Below, one piece after another: positions 41,989 to 52,840 of a stretch of DNA of 64,000 nucleotides. The notes beneath the pieces are model-generated. The model ran no database searches, had not been told where the DNA came from, and saw only the letters and a list, made by a program, of their open reading frames with translations. Each line of letters opens with the position of its first letter. The first letter of the stretch is position 1. Origin of the DNA: Apiosordaria backusii (Eukaryota; Ascomycota; Sordariomycetes; Sordariales; Lasiosphaeriaceae); NCBI GenBank assembly GCA_030549205.1, contig JAUKTV010000020.1, positions 62,001 through 126,000 on the forward strand. Reading direction: 5' to 3'. Both the position numbers and the translations under genes were made by a program.

Positions 41989-44618
41989 ATGGAACAGCAG
42001 CCAAGACCGTCAAATCACGGCAAACTGAAAGATTCTCTCGATGCCTTGTACTCCCGATTTCCGCTGCCACCAAATTCACGTTCCATTCGCGTCCTGGAGC
42101 TTGAGGCGCCACCGATCCCAGGCTCGCCGTCATCGTGCTCATCATCTGGGCACGAGTCAGACCTCCCACCTCAACTCTATGGCGACCTGCGAGTGGTCAG
42201 TTTCGAAGAGGACCGTCCTTTCTACATAGCTCTCTCTTATGTTTGGGGTGAAAAGTGGTCTCCCACACCCAGAACCATCGTATGTCACGGCTGCCATATC
42301 GAAATCACCGAGAATTGTTATGCAGCCCTCTGTCAAATACGGAGTCGTCATGGATACACCTCGTCAGCAACCTTGTGGGTTGATTCAATATGCATCAACC
42401 AAGACAATGAGCAAGAAAAGCTGGATCAGATCCCCTTGATGCAGGATATCTTTTCCTCGGCACAGTCTACCTACGTCTGGCTGGGAGATGGCAATGATCA
42501 GAGCGATCTAGCTATGGAGTACTTGGTGCAAATAGCAAGATTCGGCAGACAGTTGCCGCTACGTATCTGCACTGCTCCTGATGCAGCAACCGCGAGGACC
42601 GAATCCTCGAGATACAGAGGGGCGGTGTGGGAAGCGATGAGATGTGGGTTCATCATCGAAAAGTGCCTTTTGTGTTATTGCTCAGTACAGGTATTGACAG
42701 ATACATAGTTCGCCTAAAACACCGTGAACCAACGCGTCGCAGGGTCGACCTGGACCAGGTGCTTGATCGGGAATGGATACACCGCTCATGGACCTTTCAA
42801 GAACTGATCCTAGCTCGCCAGTTAGTTGTCCTCTGCGGCACTAAAGAAATCTCTTGGGAGGAGCTGATCAGTGCAATCGCCCTCATGGCACAAAACAGTA
42901 TGGGCAACTTCAAGACGGCAGCCGAGCTTGCAGAAAAAGCAGCGTCATATCCCGTTAGCCCACCCGTTCTGGCCCACTGGCAGTCGATGATCGACCTTTG
43001 GCTTGGATTACCGCGGCCTTCCGGTGGGCCTGACAGGCATCGGATTCATGTTTCTGGAAACAGCAGGTCATCACTGCGAGATGACATTATTGCTTACTGG
43101 GATAGATATGGAGACTCGCCGCTTCTCTTTCGTCTGTTTCACCGGACTGTGACTACACTTGGGTTATTCTCCGTGATAGGCACATGGGCTTATTTGACAA
43201 CGGTGCTCGTGCAGTTTGAAGTCATAAGCAGCTTTAGAATCGGAGCTCCGGTTCTCCTTGTTTGGCTTGTCGTGTCAGTAATAATAGGCATCCAAACTAG
43301 AAGGCTGTATCTTCTTTGGTACAGCATCGGCTTTGGGCAGGGCCAATCATGGCTCCGTGACTCGGCGACAACAACCGAGACACTTCAAGCTGCCGAGGCA
43401 CTGGACGGCATTCGGGCGGCTCTGCGGGAACGGGTCAGTACACAGCCTCACGACAAGGCCTTCTCGATCTCCGGTATCCTCCAGGCCTGTGGCGCCACGC
43501 CTTCTCATCCCGACTACTCACTTTCAACAACCAAAACATACCTCATCTTGGTGAAAGATCTCCTCGCATGGCGGCCCGAAGCTCTTATTCTGCTCATGGA
43601 TGCCGGTGGCAGTACAAACATAGCAGGACCTGGTGATGAGACGGAGAGCATTTCATGGGTCCCAGATTGGAGCACCCCCCGTCCCAGCGTTTGGCTGACG
43701 TCAAGATACCGCCTCAACAGCACATGCGACATTGTACCTGGTTACGACTTTCAACTACTGGACCCCTCGGCACTTAGTTTGACTGGAAGTGTCGGGGGCA
43801 CAGTGACATGGGTTTCGCAGCCATTCGCACCCACCTATCGATTAAAGGGAGCCGACTTGCAGTTGGCCCTCGCCGCCAACCTCTACACGTTACACTTTTG
43901 GCACTTGATGGTCTACAAAGACTTGTTCCGACCCAATCGCCCGGAAACCAAAGAGGCCTGGAATACGCGCCAATTCGCAGTGCTGGAAGGCCTGGTCAGA
44001 TCACCAAACAACAGCATGCCCGAATACTGGCACATACCAGAAGATTTCCCCGACCGCAGACACGACTTCCAAGGCTTTTGCCAGCTCCTAGAAATCCTCG
44101 ACGGCCTCTCACACCATTCCGACCTGGAGCAGTATCATGCTTTGCGAGCCTGTCTATCATGCGATGATCATGACCACGACTCCGAATCTCCCCTCCTCCT
44201 CCCCGAAAATACCCAACCAATCTGGGACTCTGTTCTCTCCCAAATGACCAGGATCATCACGATTCTCAAACGAAAAAAGAACATCAAAGCCTGGAGGTAC
44301 TTTGTGAAAACGTGCAACCAGCTCGCTTTGGACGAGAGAAATTTGTTCATTATGAATACCGGCGGTTATGATGATAAGCTCATCGGGAGCGGGCCGCTGA
44401 GTCTGGCGGAAGACGACATGATCTACCTCAGCAGAGGGATCCCCACGCCCATGGCTCTCCGGAAGGTGCCCCCTCCAGAGCCGTGTCCTTCGGAAGAAGT
44501 GGACAAGTTTAGGGTGGTGGGGGCTGTCTTCGTGCACACTCTCACAAGCGAGCAGCGCCGACCTTCGGTGGATTCCATCTATGGTGAAAGCCTTCGGGAT
44601 CATGTTGTCTTGGTGTGA
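41989..44618 (+). CDS. HET-domain (heterokaryon incompatibility) protein with two membrane helices
   Basis: Two exons give about 860 residues. My best intron is 42644-42690 (47 nt, donor GTGGGT, acceptor TACAG); 42627-42685 and 42627-42700 also keep the frame. HET domains act in allorecognition, where unlike partners trigger a cell-death reaction. The diagnostic motifs are ordered as expected: FYIALSYVWGE (about residue 80), ATLWVDSICINQDNEQEKLD (about 129), STYVWLGDGN, and REWIHRSWTFQELILARQLV after the intron. A pair of hydrophobic helices follows at about 372-392 (LFSVIGTWAYLTTVLVQF) and 402-420 (GAPVLLVWLVVSVIIGIQTR), suggesting membrane attachment. Beyond them lie DKAFSISGILQACGA and the usual C-terminal region with NLFIMNTGGY and IGSGPLSLAEDDMIYLSRG. 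A TGACGTCA at 43696 falls in coding sequence and is likely chance. Confidence 0.85.
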
Positions 44619-44986
44619 AGAGGTCTGCGGAGTGAGAAATAAAAGATGAAAGTCTAGCATAGAAAACTTGCGAGCTTGTGGTTACATGTGTTGTTGGTCG
44701 ACTGCTTGACATCAGGGGTTTGTTTACCTCCCTACCTCAAAGGTCCCGCATTGTTCGCTAGACAACCATACCTGGACATTGGCAAAGCTACCTTGTCAAA
44801 AACAGTCGATAAAACAGACACCGAGCCCAGTCACGGCTCTTTCAGTGGTTGCTTTGTTTCAATTCATTTATTACATCTGATCATATTGCACCCAACCGAC
44901 CCGGGGTATCTTTAACTAGTCAATAAATTACATACTGTCGCTTCCAATTGAGCGACGTCAACGCCGTTTCTTCATTATTTTTTATT
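44619..44986. other. Intergenic region between convergent HET and nucleoside transporter genes
   Basis: This holds two 3' flanks, with an A/T-rich end (ATTATTTTTTATTTTA at about 44974-44988) next to the transporter stop. Nothing else is seen. Confidence 0.45.
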
Positions 44987-46924
44987 TTACGTCATTGACA
45001 TCATGCCATCGTTGAAAAGCATACCAGCAATGCTGGCCGAAGTCAGGGTGCACAAAACACCGCAGAAGAAGGCTGAGATAGACACTGTAACGACATCACC
45101 GGACCGCTTGGGCGAGATTGTCGAAAGGACGCCGATTTGAATACCAAGGGAACCAATGTTTCCGAAACCCTGGATACAGTGTTAGTGCCAAGTCTGGCGC
45201 ATTCTTGAAAACCTTGAAGATAACTTACGCAGCAAGCATAGGTGGCAATAAGCTTGGAACGGGGCAGCATGTGAATGAAGGGCTTCTTGGAATCCACGAG
45301 ATCGGCGAATGCCTTGAACTCGTTGATAACCACCTTGGTACCGATGAGCTCAGCCACCAACAGAAGATCCTGCTGAGGCACACCCAACAACCAAGCAACG
45401 GGATACAAGACACGGGAAAGGATGAGCTGAATGGACAAAACGAGACCGGGCTCATTGAGGCCCCAGTAGCCACCCCACCACTTGAGAAGACCGTTGATCA
45501 AGGCGACGAAGGCAATCGTGGTCAGGAGGCAGGCCACAATGGTGGCACCAATCTTGAGGCCAAGCCATGAGCCGTTGGTGAAAGCGTGAAGAGCGTTCAC
45601 AGTGTGCTCATCCTCCTCATTCTTGGGGACCTCAACCTTGCCCATGGTGATGGGCTCCTCGGTTTCAGGCCACCGCATCTTGGATACGGCCAGGGTAGCG
45701 GGAATAGACATGATGCAAGACGACACCAGAGCCTGGGGGTTGAGACCCATGCCGATGTAGGCCACCAAGACGGAACCGGCAATGGTGGCGAAGCCGCAGG
45801 TCATGATCTGGTGGATTTCGGCCTTGGTCAGATGGTCCATGAAGGGGCGGATCAAAACTGCGGATTCGCCCTGCCCAATGAAGGGGGTAGCAGATGCGAC
45901 GATGGCTTCGGCGCCAGACACTCTCAAACTCCAGAAGAAGAAGACGGCAAACTTCTGAATGAACCAGGCGAGGAAACCGACGTGGTACAACATCTGGACG
46001 AGGGCGATGAAGAAGATGATGGCGGGAATGACGCTAGTCAGGAACCAGGGGCTGTTGGCCAGGTCGGCGTCGGTCAAGAAGATCAAGCCATCCTTGGCGA
46101 AACCAAGCAGGGCGCCGGCCATATCCGAGATGAACTTGAAGATATCATAGCCGGCTCTGGTGCGGAGAACAAAGACGGCGATAATGTACTGGGACAGCAT
46201 ACCACCGATGACGGTACGCCAGGGGATAATCTTCCAATCCCGCGACGTAAGCGTCAAGAGGGCGAGCATAACAACAAGGCCAAAGATGGAGATGGCTCGG
46301 TTGGCGCGCGTGTTGTCACCGGTCTCCTCGGGCACAAAGGTGCCGATCAAGAAAACGGCGAGGGCAACCAGGGCGGCGAGGGGATGGTGGAGCTTTGTGG
46401 GAATCCGATCGTACACCTGGACAGCCGTGTATTTCCAGGCGGTGCGCACAGGGCGCATGACGAGAGACGACGGAACAAAGTTGAAGAAGACGCGCAGACA
46501 AATGCAGATGTAGATCAAGGTGGGAATCAACCATCCCTTGCCATCTGTATGGCGGTACTTGATGAGGCCATAGATCCACCATCTGCGGGCATCACATATC
46601 AGTCAGGTGCACAGTGTCTCGGGAAAAGCCTTTGCGCCGGTTTACTAACACGGTGAAGAGGATGAAGGCAGCAGCTTGGGCAAAGAGCTTCCAATGCCTC
46701 GAGAGGAAGGATGGTCTCTGGTTGGACTTATCCGAGTCGGCGCGAAGGGAACCAACCCGGGTGCTCTGCTTCTCAGGGTCGACAGCATATTGATCAACGG
46801 GGGCCGAGGCGTTCTTTTCGTCTGGGTAGCCGGTGTCGGTGCTGGCGCTGGACTGCTGTTGGAGGGTGGTAGTCTGGGCTGGGTAGGCAGAAGCACTGGG
46901 CTCGATGTTGTCGTTGGTGGCCAT
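44987..46924 (-). CDS. Concentrative nucleoside transporter (CNT family)
   Basis: On the minus strand, exons 46924-46650, 46582-45229 and 45169-44987 give 603 residues. CNT proteins import nucleosides with H+ or Na+ across the plasma membrane. The N-terminal 75 residues are cytosolic, polar and Ser/Gln-rich. The first helix spans intron 1 (LFAQAAAFILFTVWW). The CNT signatures are visible: GQGESAVLIRPFMDHLTKAE and ELIGTKVVINEFKAF, the latter matching the GxKxxxNEFxA nucleoside-site motif. The last exon restores the conserved end CGFGNIGSLGIQIGVLSTIS, which a read-through of intron 2 would lose. Introns are 67 nt (donor GTTAGT, acceptor CCGCAG) and 59 nt (donor GTAAGT, acceptor ATCCAG). Animals and bacteria have well-studied members. 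A long antisense open frame (45586-46656) is a shadow of this gene. Confidence 0.92.
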
Positions 46925-49900
46925 GGCAAGACAATTTTTTTACCTGATGCCTGTCGAGCTTGTCAGTGGTGGAAGAGGGGTGGGGTGGGGACCAAGGTGA
47001 AGGAGGACCTGAGTGAGAGAAAGAGCTCAAGCTCAAGCTCAAGCTCTGTTTCGACGTCCGCTACCGACGACGTGGTTCGTGCAACTGTAGACGCGAAAGG
47101 ACAGCGGCGAGCGAGCGAGGAACCAAATCAAACACTGGCCTGGTCAACCAAGTCCAGAGGTGCAGGCGCCGAGGGGCAACGGTAAACTTTAAATGGTCGG
47201 CCGGGTTGTGAGCCTGTGAAAATCGTAACCCTAGATAAGCCGATAAGACCTGCGAATTGCCAGGGAGGAGGCTTGACGAGGCATCCCGGTGACCCCGTCT
47301 CCCCATACGAACATGGGGACCAGGTTCCGGATACCAGGAAGAGGCCACCGGGAGGAGCAATCAATCAGTGGAGAAGCCGAAGCGAGCAGAGGCGACATTG
47401 TGTGAACGAACCACAAGCAGGCACAGACGAGCGGTGGCATGTGGCTTGTGTACAAAGTACGCAGTACTGCGGTATGCGATAGGGAGAATGTGTGCCTTCG
47501 GTGTTACTTCCGGCGGGTTCGCCCAGACACCCAGATGCTGTGCGCCCAGGCAGGGACAAAAACCGCGTGGGTGGAACATGGAAGGCCGTGGCGGATCTCG
47601 ACGTCGGCCACCAGCGGAGGGGCCAAGTGCCTGGGGCCGACGTTTAAGGAGTTGGTGCCGGTACAAGTGTCGGTCGAGGTTTCCATACAAGGGAGGTAGG
47701 CACGTGTGGGGAATTTGGGGATATGTGGAGGCCCAAAAGATGAGATGGGAAGGGATGGGAATTGGCCAATGGGCAGTATCGAGGGGCGAGGGGCAAGAAC
47801 AAGAAGTGAGGAAGTGAGCTTGGCCACCGGCTCCTGGCCAGTCGCCGTTGAGACCATAGTGTCGTTGATCGGTCGACGAAAACCGAAGCCAAGGAACGCC
47901 CGCAGTGAGCCGCTGCAACTTGACGTCGATGCCACCTTCTCAATCGGGCGCTTCATCGGTCTATCTTATCTCGAGTCAAGCTCAAAAGTGCCACTGAGTG
48001 GCCACCACAACACCACCAAAACATCACCGACGGCGGTTTCACTTTGCTTGGTGACTCGGTTGACGTCAGAGGGCGGTGCCGATAAGTTTTTCCGTATCAT
48101 GGTGAACAGGTATGCGTGATATGCTGAGGGTTCTTCAGGGCATGGGGAATTTTGACGGAGCGCTGAAAATAAAAATTGCAGTTGATCGGTCACGGCAAAT
48201 TCCACCTTCCGTTTCTAGAACCCTGCGATGGCCTTCCTGCTAGCGATAAGCCCAGAGCCCAAGAGGCCAACGGCCGGCCGAACCCATGTACCCCGCAACT
48301 GCCGAGCCACCAGGGATCAAGCCACTTCCCGCATTGGGGCTCGCGTTATGGAGACTCCCGATCCAATCATTTTCATTTTTCCAGAAGGTATTATATCCTC
48401 AACCACCACGAAAACGTTACCGACGGGAGCCTTTTACAGCAGTATGCCTGGTAAGGATCCCAGTTCATTTCCCCAGTTCGTCCCATTCAACAAGATCTGG
48501 GGAAAGGAAAATCACAAGGCATCACATGCCCTGATGCCCAGCCACCTGCAAGGTCTGGTCTGGTCTGGCCGAAGATCCCGGAATTGGAACATAAGGTTTG
48601 TGTGTATCTGCGAGATTCTGCGAGATAAATGAGGTGTGGGAGCTGCGATGCCACTTCAGAGATATCCAACAGAGCAGTAGGTGTGTGTGGACAACCACAT
48701 GTAACTGCCCCAAGTCTCCCTTGTCGATCCAGGAGTGTGTCATTGACAATCCCGCCGTGTTGGAACGGGGGTTCCAGACAAGAAGGTGATAACAGCTTAC
48801 CAGCGGATGCATTCGCGAGCCATGTTGAGATAGCATTGCAGATAACCATCGAGATGTGCACTCGCAATGCGGCGATGTCCGGTCCCTGCAGTAAACTTGA
48901 AGCACACGAAAATATCTCGATGACGATAATGATACTGAGCTGATGGCGACGGGGCAGGTGGGTTATGCCATATGTCTAGACACTTGCAACAACTCTATAC
49001 AGTATAGAAGGCCCAGCTCTATGTTCACCCACATTTCGAATGACTCGACTCGTGATCCATACTCCGTAGTCTACCTAGATCCCGGCAGAGACACTCAATG
49101 TGCACTCACCTGGCGGGCCGGCCCGAGGCACTGATCGTTGAGTCCACCCAAGGAAGGTTGGGGACTGAGAGTCAACATCAATACTACCATTTAATAAGTG
49201 TTACCTCGCAGGCGGCCAAGATAGAATATCCTTTCAAACCCCCAAGCTCGGCCGATGTCCGGCCGCGGATACCTTCCAGGTTACTACACATATACCTTGA
49301 TGAACACCAGACCCCGACCCGCCTTAGTCGCCGACCTCCGTCCATCCGAACTTTGACACCACACTCCCGGCCCGAATTGAGCTTTCCATTCGGCACCGGA
49401 CCTTCAGTTCGGGTTCCTGCTTTGTCGGGAGCGCGATGCGCTTGCCCGCCATGACAAGTCAACTGTGCAACGGCCTACCCGACATGTCTTCAAGATCACG
49501 GAGCGGTACGTGCTTGCCACTCCGGCTCCTAACATGAAATGAAACAACAACCCTGAAGCTGGCACTCCACTGTTGCGAAGATGGAAGACCCTACCTATTC
49601 GCCCCCGAGTCAAACTTTTCGAATGCTCATGCTACTATTGTAGGGAATGAGCCACCACTGGCCTTGCCGTCATTGTGGCCTTGACCCCCAAAGCAATCAA
49701 AGCTTTTATTCCCAAACTACCTGCCCATCTGCAACAATACTGGCTGCCTAGGGATTGCGACCACTCAACAATACCGACTACAGCATGTGGTCACCAATAA
49801 TGGCGTATTGTGAGGCTTCATTGTCACATCAGCAAACCGGGAATAGAGTCGGCCGCCTGTCTGACTACCTCTTCAACTCTGGCAGGTAAATCAACAGCAA

Positions 49901-50134
49901 AGGTACGTAAATGGTCCCCCCCTCTCTCAGTAGATTATGTTGCTTATCTAGAAAGCACCAGAGCCCCTTCATTGCCTTCCAGATCACCCCCCACTTCAAG
50001 CTGCTCCAGTAATTCACCTGAAAAATCTATGATCTATCCAAGGCCTCAATCGCTCCCGTGCACTACTACTTCTCGGCAGTCTCAGAGTTTGGTCGCAGTT
50101 GAAACCACTGCGAAAGGCACCTTCCTCTTCAGAA
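46925..50134. other. 3.2 kb gene-free divergent region
   Basis: This lies between the nucleoside transporter (minus) and the hypothetical gene at 50135 (plus). It holds AGCTCAAGCTCAAGCTCAAG (47026-47045), a TGACGTCA at 48061-48068 and a TACCTAG at 49072. Several open frames (for example 47361-47918 and 48228-48632) lack domains. A frame at 49810-50175 just upstream of the next gene could hold a leader exon. Confidence 0.4.
48061..48068. promoter_or_regulatory. TGACGTCA palindrome in the divergent region
   Basis: This is an exact CRE/ATF-type palindrome, 1.1 kb from the nucleoside transporter start and 2.1 kb from the next gene. The distance makes a role in either promoter doubtful. Confidence 0.25.
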
Positions 50135-51037
50135 ATGCCCAGTCACGCCTACAATCGCCAGGAAGCGCCCTTTAAGGCCCCGAATAGCCAGAACATCAGA
50201 CAGTCTCGTCGCGCCACTCAAGTTCTCCACAAAGTCCTTGATCAAGACCAGGAAACCGCCGCCAAATGCTTCCCGTGGCAATGCTCTCCTCCGACTCTGA
50301 GCAAGAAACTGATGAGTCCAAAAACCGCTGCGGTGATCGAGAGATTTCGTGAGAAACACTGGTCACATCATGGGGAGCCTTTCTCGCTCCCACCATGGCA
50401 AAACCAAGACCAGTTGCTGTCTCACAACCCAGCGACCGCCTGGGACACGGAGAAAGGGGCGGCAACGGTAGTTATGCGTCAGCAAGGCCAGCAAGGCCAG
50501 TACCAATACCATCACATGAAACCGCCCCTTCAGAGGCTACTTTCTTCGAGACCATTACCCGTATCATCGACAGCATCTCATGCTGGATCCGGCCCATCAA
50601 CGACATCCGGCCCATCAACGACATCCGGCCCATCAACGACATCCCGCCCTATGACATATATATCTACCACCCCCGTTCATGGCAGACCAGCTAGCCATAA
50701 CTATTCGCAAGATGCCCAGTGGGCCACCACAAGGCCCACGAACCAGGGAGAACTACAGGTTAAACCTGAGCCAACAACAGAGAGACTGGCAGCCTCGGCG
50801 GCCAAAACCAGAATTCACCAAATCCTCCATCGTGACGGCGCTAGAAGGGCCTCGAATGGGAGAGGAATGGCAAAGGTGCCAAGGGCTGGGGGGTCAAGCC
50901 TCAAGAGACAGCTCTCTGTTAACAACGGGGATGCGCGTGAGGAACTGGCTCGGCTGGCGGGCAATTGCACTACTAGTGGTAATAACGGTACCGTGAGCAG
51001 GCATTCCAAGAGGGCCAGAAGAAAAACAGGAGTCTGA
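50135..51037 (+). CDS. Low-complexity hypothetical protein, probably nuclear
   Basis: The first ATG in this frame gives 300 residues with no intron. The frame is open only from about 50099, so further coding exons upstream are possible. Codon choice in the first 200 bases is coding-like. The protein is Ser/Thr/Gln/Pro-rich and probably disordered. Residues about 150-170 contain a three-fold 18-bp repeat reading GPSTTS. A Gln run (RQQGQQGQYQYHH) precedes it. The C-terminus holds basic clusters (GSSLKRQL and RHSKRARRKTGV), which look like a bipartite nuclear signal. TRIHQILHRDGARRASNGRG is the most ordered-looking part. I do not recognise a family, and no function is assigned. It is convergent with the polynucleotide kinase gene, with 310 bases between stops. 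Confidence 0.5.
   Translation: MPSHAYNRQEAPFKAPNSQNIRQSRRATQVLHKVLDQDQETAAKCFPWQCSPPTLSKKLMSPKTAAVIERFREKHWSHHGEPFSLPPWQNQDQLLSHNPATAWDTEKGAATVVMRQQGQQGQYQYHHMKPPLQRLLSSRPLPVSSTASHAGSGPSTTSGPSTTSGPSTTSRPMTYISTTPVHGRPASHNYSQDAQWATTRPTNQGELQVKPEPTTERLAASAAKTRIHQILHRDGARRASNGRGMAKVPRAGGSSLKRQLSVNNGDAREELARLAGNCTTSGNNGTVSRHSKRARRKTGV
50582..50645 (+). repeat. 18-bp coding tandem repeat, three copies
   Basis: The unit TCCGGCCCATCAACGACA occurs three times in a row, within the hypothetical gene, encoding SGPSTT each time. The copies are identical at DNA level, suggesting recent expansion and possible length variation between strains. Confidence 0.85.
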
Positions 51038-51347
51038 ATTTGTACATGTAATTTTTCTTCTTTCTGTTGGGACTTTGTTTGGTGTTTTTTTGTTAGATGG
51101 GTTATGCATAGCGTTGGACTGGGACTGGGATGAGGACTGCATTAAAACATAGGCGTTTGGGTTGCATGGCGAGAATCGGTCATTTTGAGAGTGGAAATGC
51201 TCATATCCTGTCAATAACTAGCATGGATGGCTATTTGAGCCAAAGGGTATAAACAAAGGAATTCCAGCCCGAACCTCAAACATTGGGCAAGGGCGAATAT
51301 CGTATCCTGACAATGTCCTAGCAGTTTTGTGCGTGTAATCACCCCAG
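51038..51347. other. Intergenic region between convergent genes
   Basis: These 310 bases hold two 3' flanks, with a T-rich stretch (TTTTTCTTCTTTCTGTTG at about 51051-51068). Nothing else is seen. Confidence 0.45.
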
Positions 51348-52840
51348 TTATACCCAATATTTCCCCCAAATGGCATATTCTTCCTTGGACCCCTTAAACT
51401 TGAACTCCAAGTCCACAATCTCGTCGAATCCTTCTTTATCCTTGGGCTCCTTGAATCGTGACTTGAACCCATTAAACGCCAACTGCGGAAGCAGCTGTCT
51501 ATCTTCTGGGTTTAGGCTCTTGTTGAGTGCCCGGACGGCGCTGTTGTGCTCGCATAGATGTAAGGGAGTCTTGAACCACACACATCGTATTGGCACTTTG
51601 TGCTTTTTGGCGAGGTCAATCCACTGGGCGCGTGTATCAGGATCGGCGTTTGTGTTGTCTGTCTCCATGTTAGCATCACCTCCCGACACAACGTGGAGGT
51701 TGGGAAGCGTACCGATAACAACCGACTCCCCTTCCTTCAACCACTCGGCAGCGGCCTTGAGACACTTGTCTTTGCTCTTCAACAAGTCCTGATTGACTCT
51801 TTCGTAGCCTAGAGGCTTGAGCTCCTTCCAAAAAAAGGTACTCTTGCCTGCGCCAGGAGGGCCCACGAAAAGAACCACCTCCTTCTCGTGCTTCTTCGCA
51901 AACTTGGGCGATCCAGCTGTCTCGGCCTCTTCTAGTAATGGGAAATGGTCCAAGTCAAACTCCCGCTTAAAATCCCTTGGCTGCTCCCCCAAAAAGTATT
52001 CTTCTGGCGTGAGGTACTTGATACCAATATTACTCGCCAGATTCCGGTCCGAACAGCTAAAGTCCTTGGCCTGCCCCTTTAGTTCCGCCGTCCTGCCGCC
52101 TGCGTCGCCGACAAAGATGCTGTTTTCGCGATCTATTTCCTCTTCTGGGAGATTGTAGTCCTTCTTGAGCTCCTCCCACATCCCCGACCGAGGCTTTCGG
52201 AAGATATCCTTCCCCGTGGCGGCATAGAGTGTGATTGGTATCCCCAGCTGCCCCAGCACGGCATTGCATTTGGTCTTGAAGTTGGCGACGCGGTTCTTGG
52301 TGAGCTTGGTGGGGGCTTTAGCTTTGGGGTCGGGATGGAGGGTGAGGCCGCCTTGGTTGGTGAAAATGACAACTTGGTAGCCGTCGTCATGGTAGAGCTG
52401 CCGTACGCGAGCGGGGACGGAGTTGTGCCACCATTTCCAATCTGCGGGGTCGTCGGCGTGCTTTTTGCCTGATGATGTTGCTATTAGGGTTGAGTCGAGG
52501 TCAAAGGCAGCGATTTTCCTCCTCTTGGTGTCAGACTTCTCGTCGGTGGTGGTCGAGGGGTATTTGGCTACGAGCAAGGTGGCAGGGGGCTTGTCATCGG
52601 GACTTCGTTCGGACCAGACGGTGGGCTCTTTGGGTTTCTGGGAGGCGGGCGTGAAGAAGTTGGCTACTGCGCTTTCTGTGTGGATGATCTTCTCAGCACC
52701 AAGCATACAAGCCATGTGGCGCAAGGCCATAGTCCGGACTTACTCGAGATAGCAGTCTGGGCTTTGCGCTTCAATGGAGGCGGGGATATGGATCGATTGT
52801 CGGGCGCTGGGCGCTTGGAGGTTGATTTTGGGGGAGACAT
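51348..52840 (-). CDS. PNK1: Polynucleotide kinase/3'-phosphatase (PNKP)
   Basis: On the minus strand, exons 52840-52744 and 52675-51348 give 474 residues, matching S. pombe Pnk1-type enzymes rather than the shorter yeast Tpp1. The enzyme restores ligatable DNA ends by removing 3'-phosphate and adding 5'-phosphate during single- and double-strand break repair. The HAD-type phosphatase motif is AAFDLDSTLIATSSGKKHA with Asp91 and Asp93. VVIFTNQGGLTLHP and SIFVGDAGGR are the later phosphatase motifs. The kinase P-loop is FVGPPGAGKSTFF (residues 304-312 region). The N-terminus is basic (KRPAPDN, PLKRKAQTAIS) and then SAVANFFTPASQKPKE, which may serve nuclear import and partner binding. No FHA domain precedes it, as expected for fungi. 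The 68-nt intron (donor GTAAGT, acceptor CACAG) is phase 1 and joins TAIS to KSAVANFF. Confidence 0.93.

Noticed and set aside
43696..43703. TGACGTCA site within the HET gene
   Set aside because: It lies deep in coding sequence and is best explained by chance codons, so it is not listed as a regulatory feature.
45586..46656. 356-codon open frame on the plus strand
   Set aside because: It is wholly antisense to the nucleoside transporter, has no domain, and its Gly/Asp/His composition is what the complement of a membrane-protein gene gives.
47361..47918. 185-codon minus-strand frame
   Set aside because: It is Pro/His/Ser-rich with several overlapping frames of similar length, and no motif favours this one.
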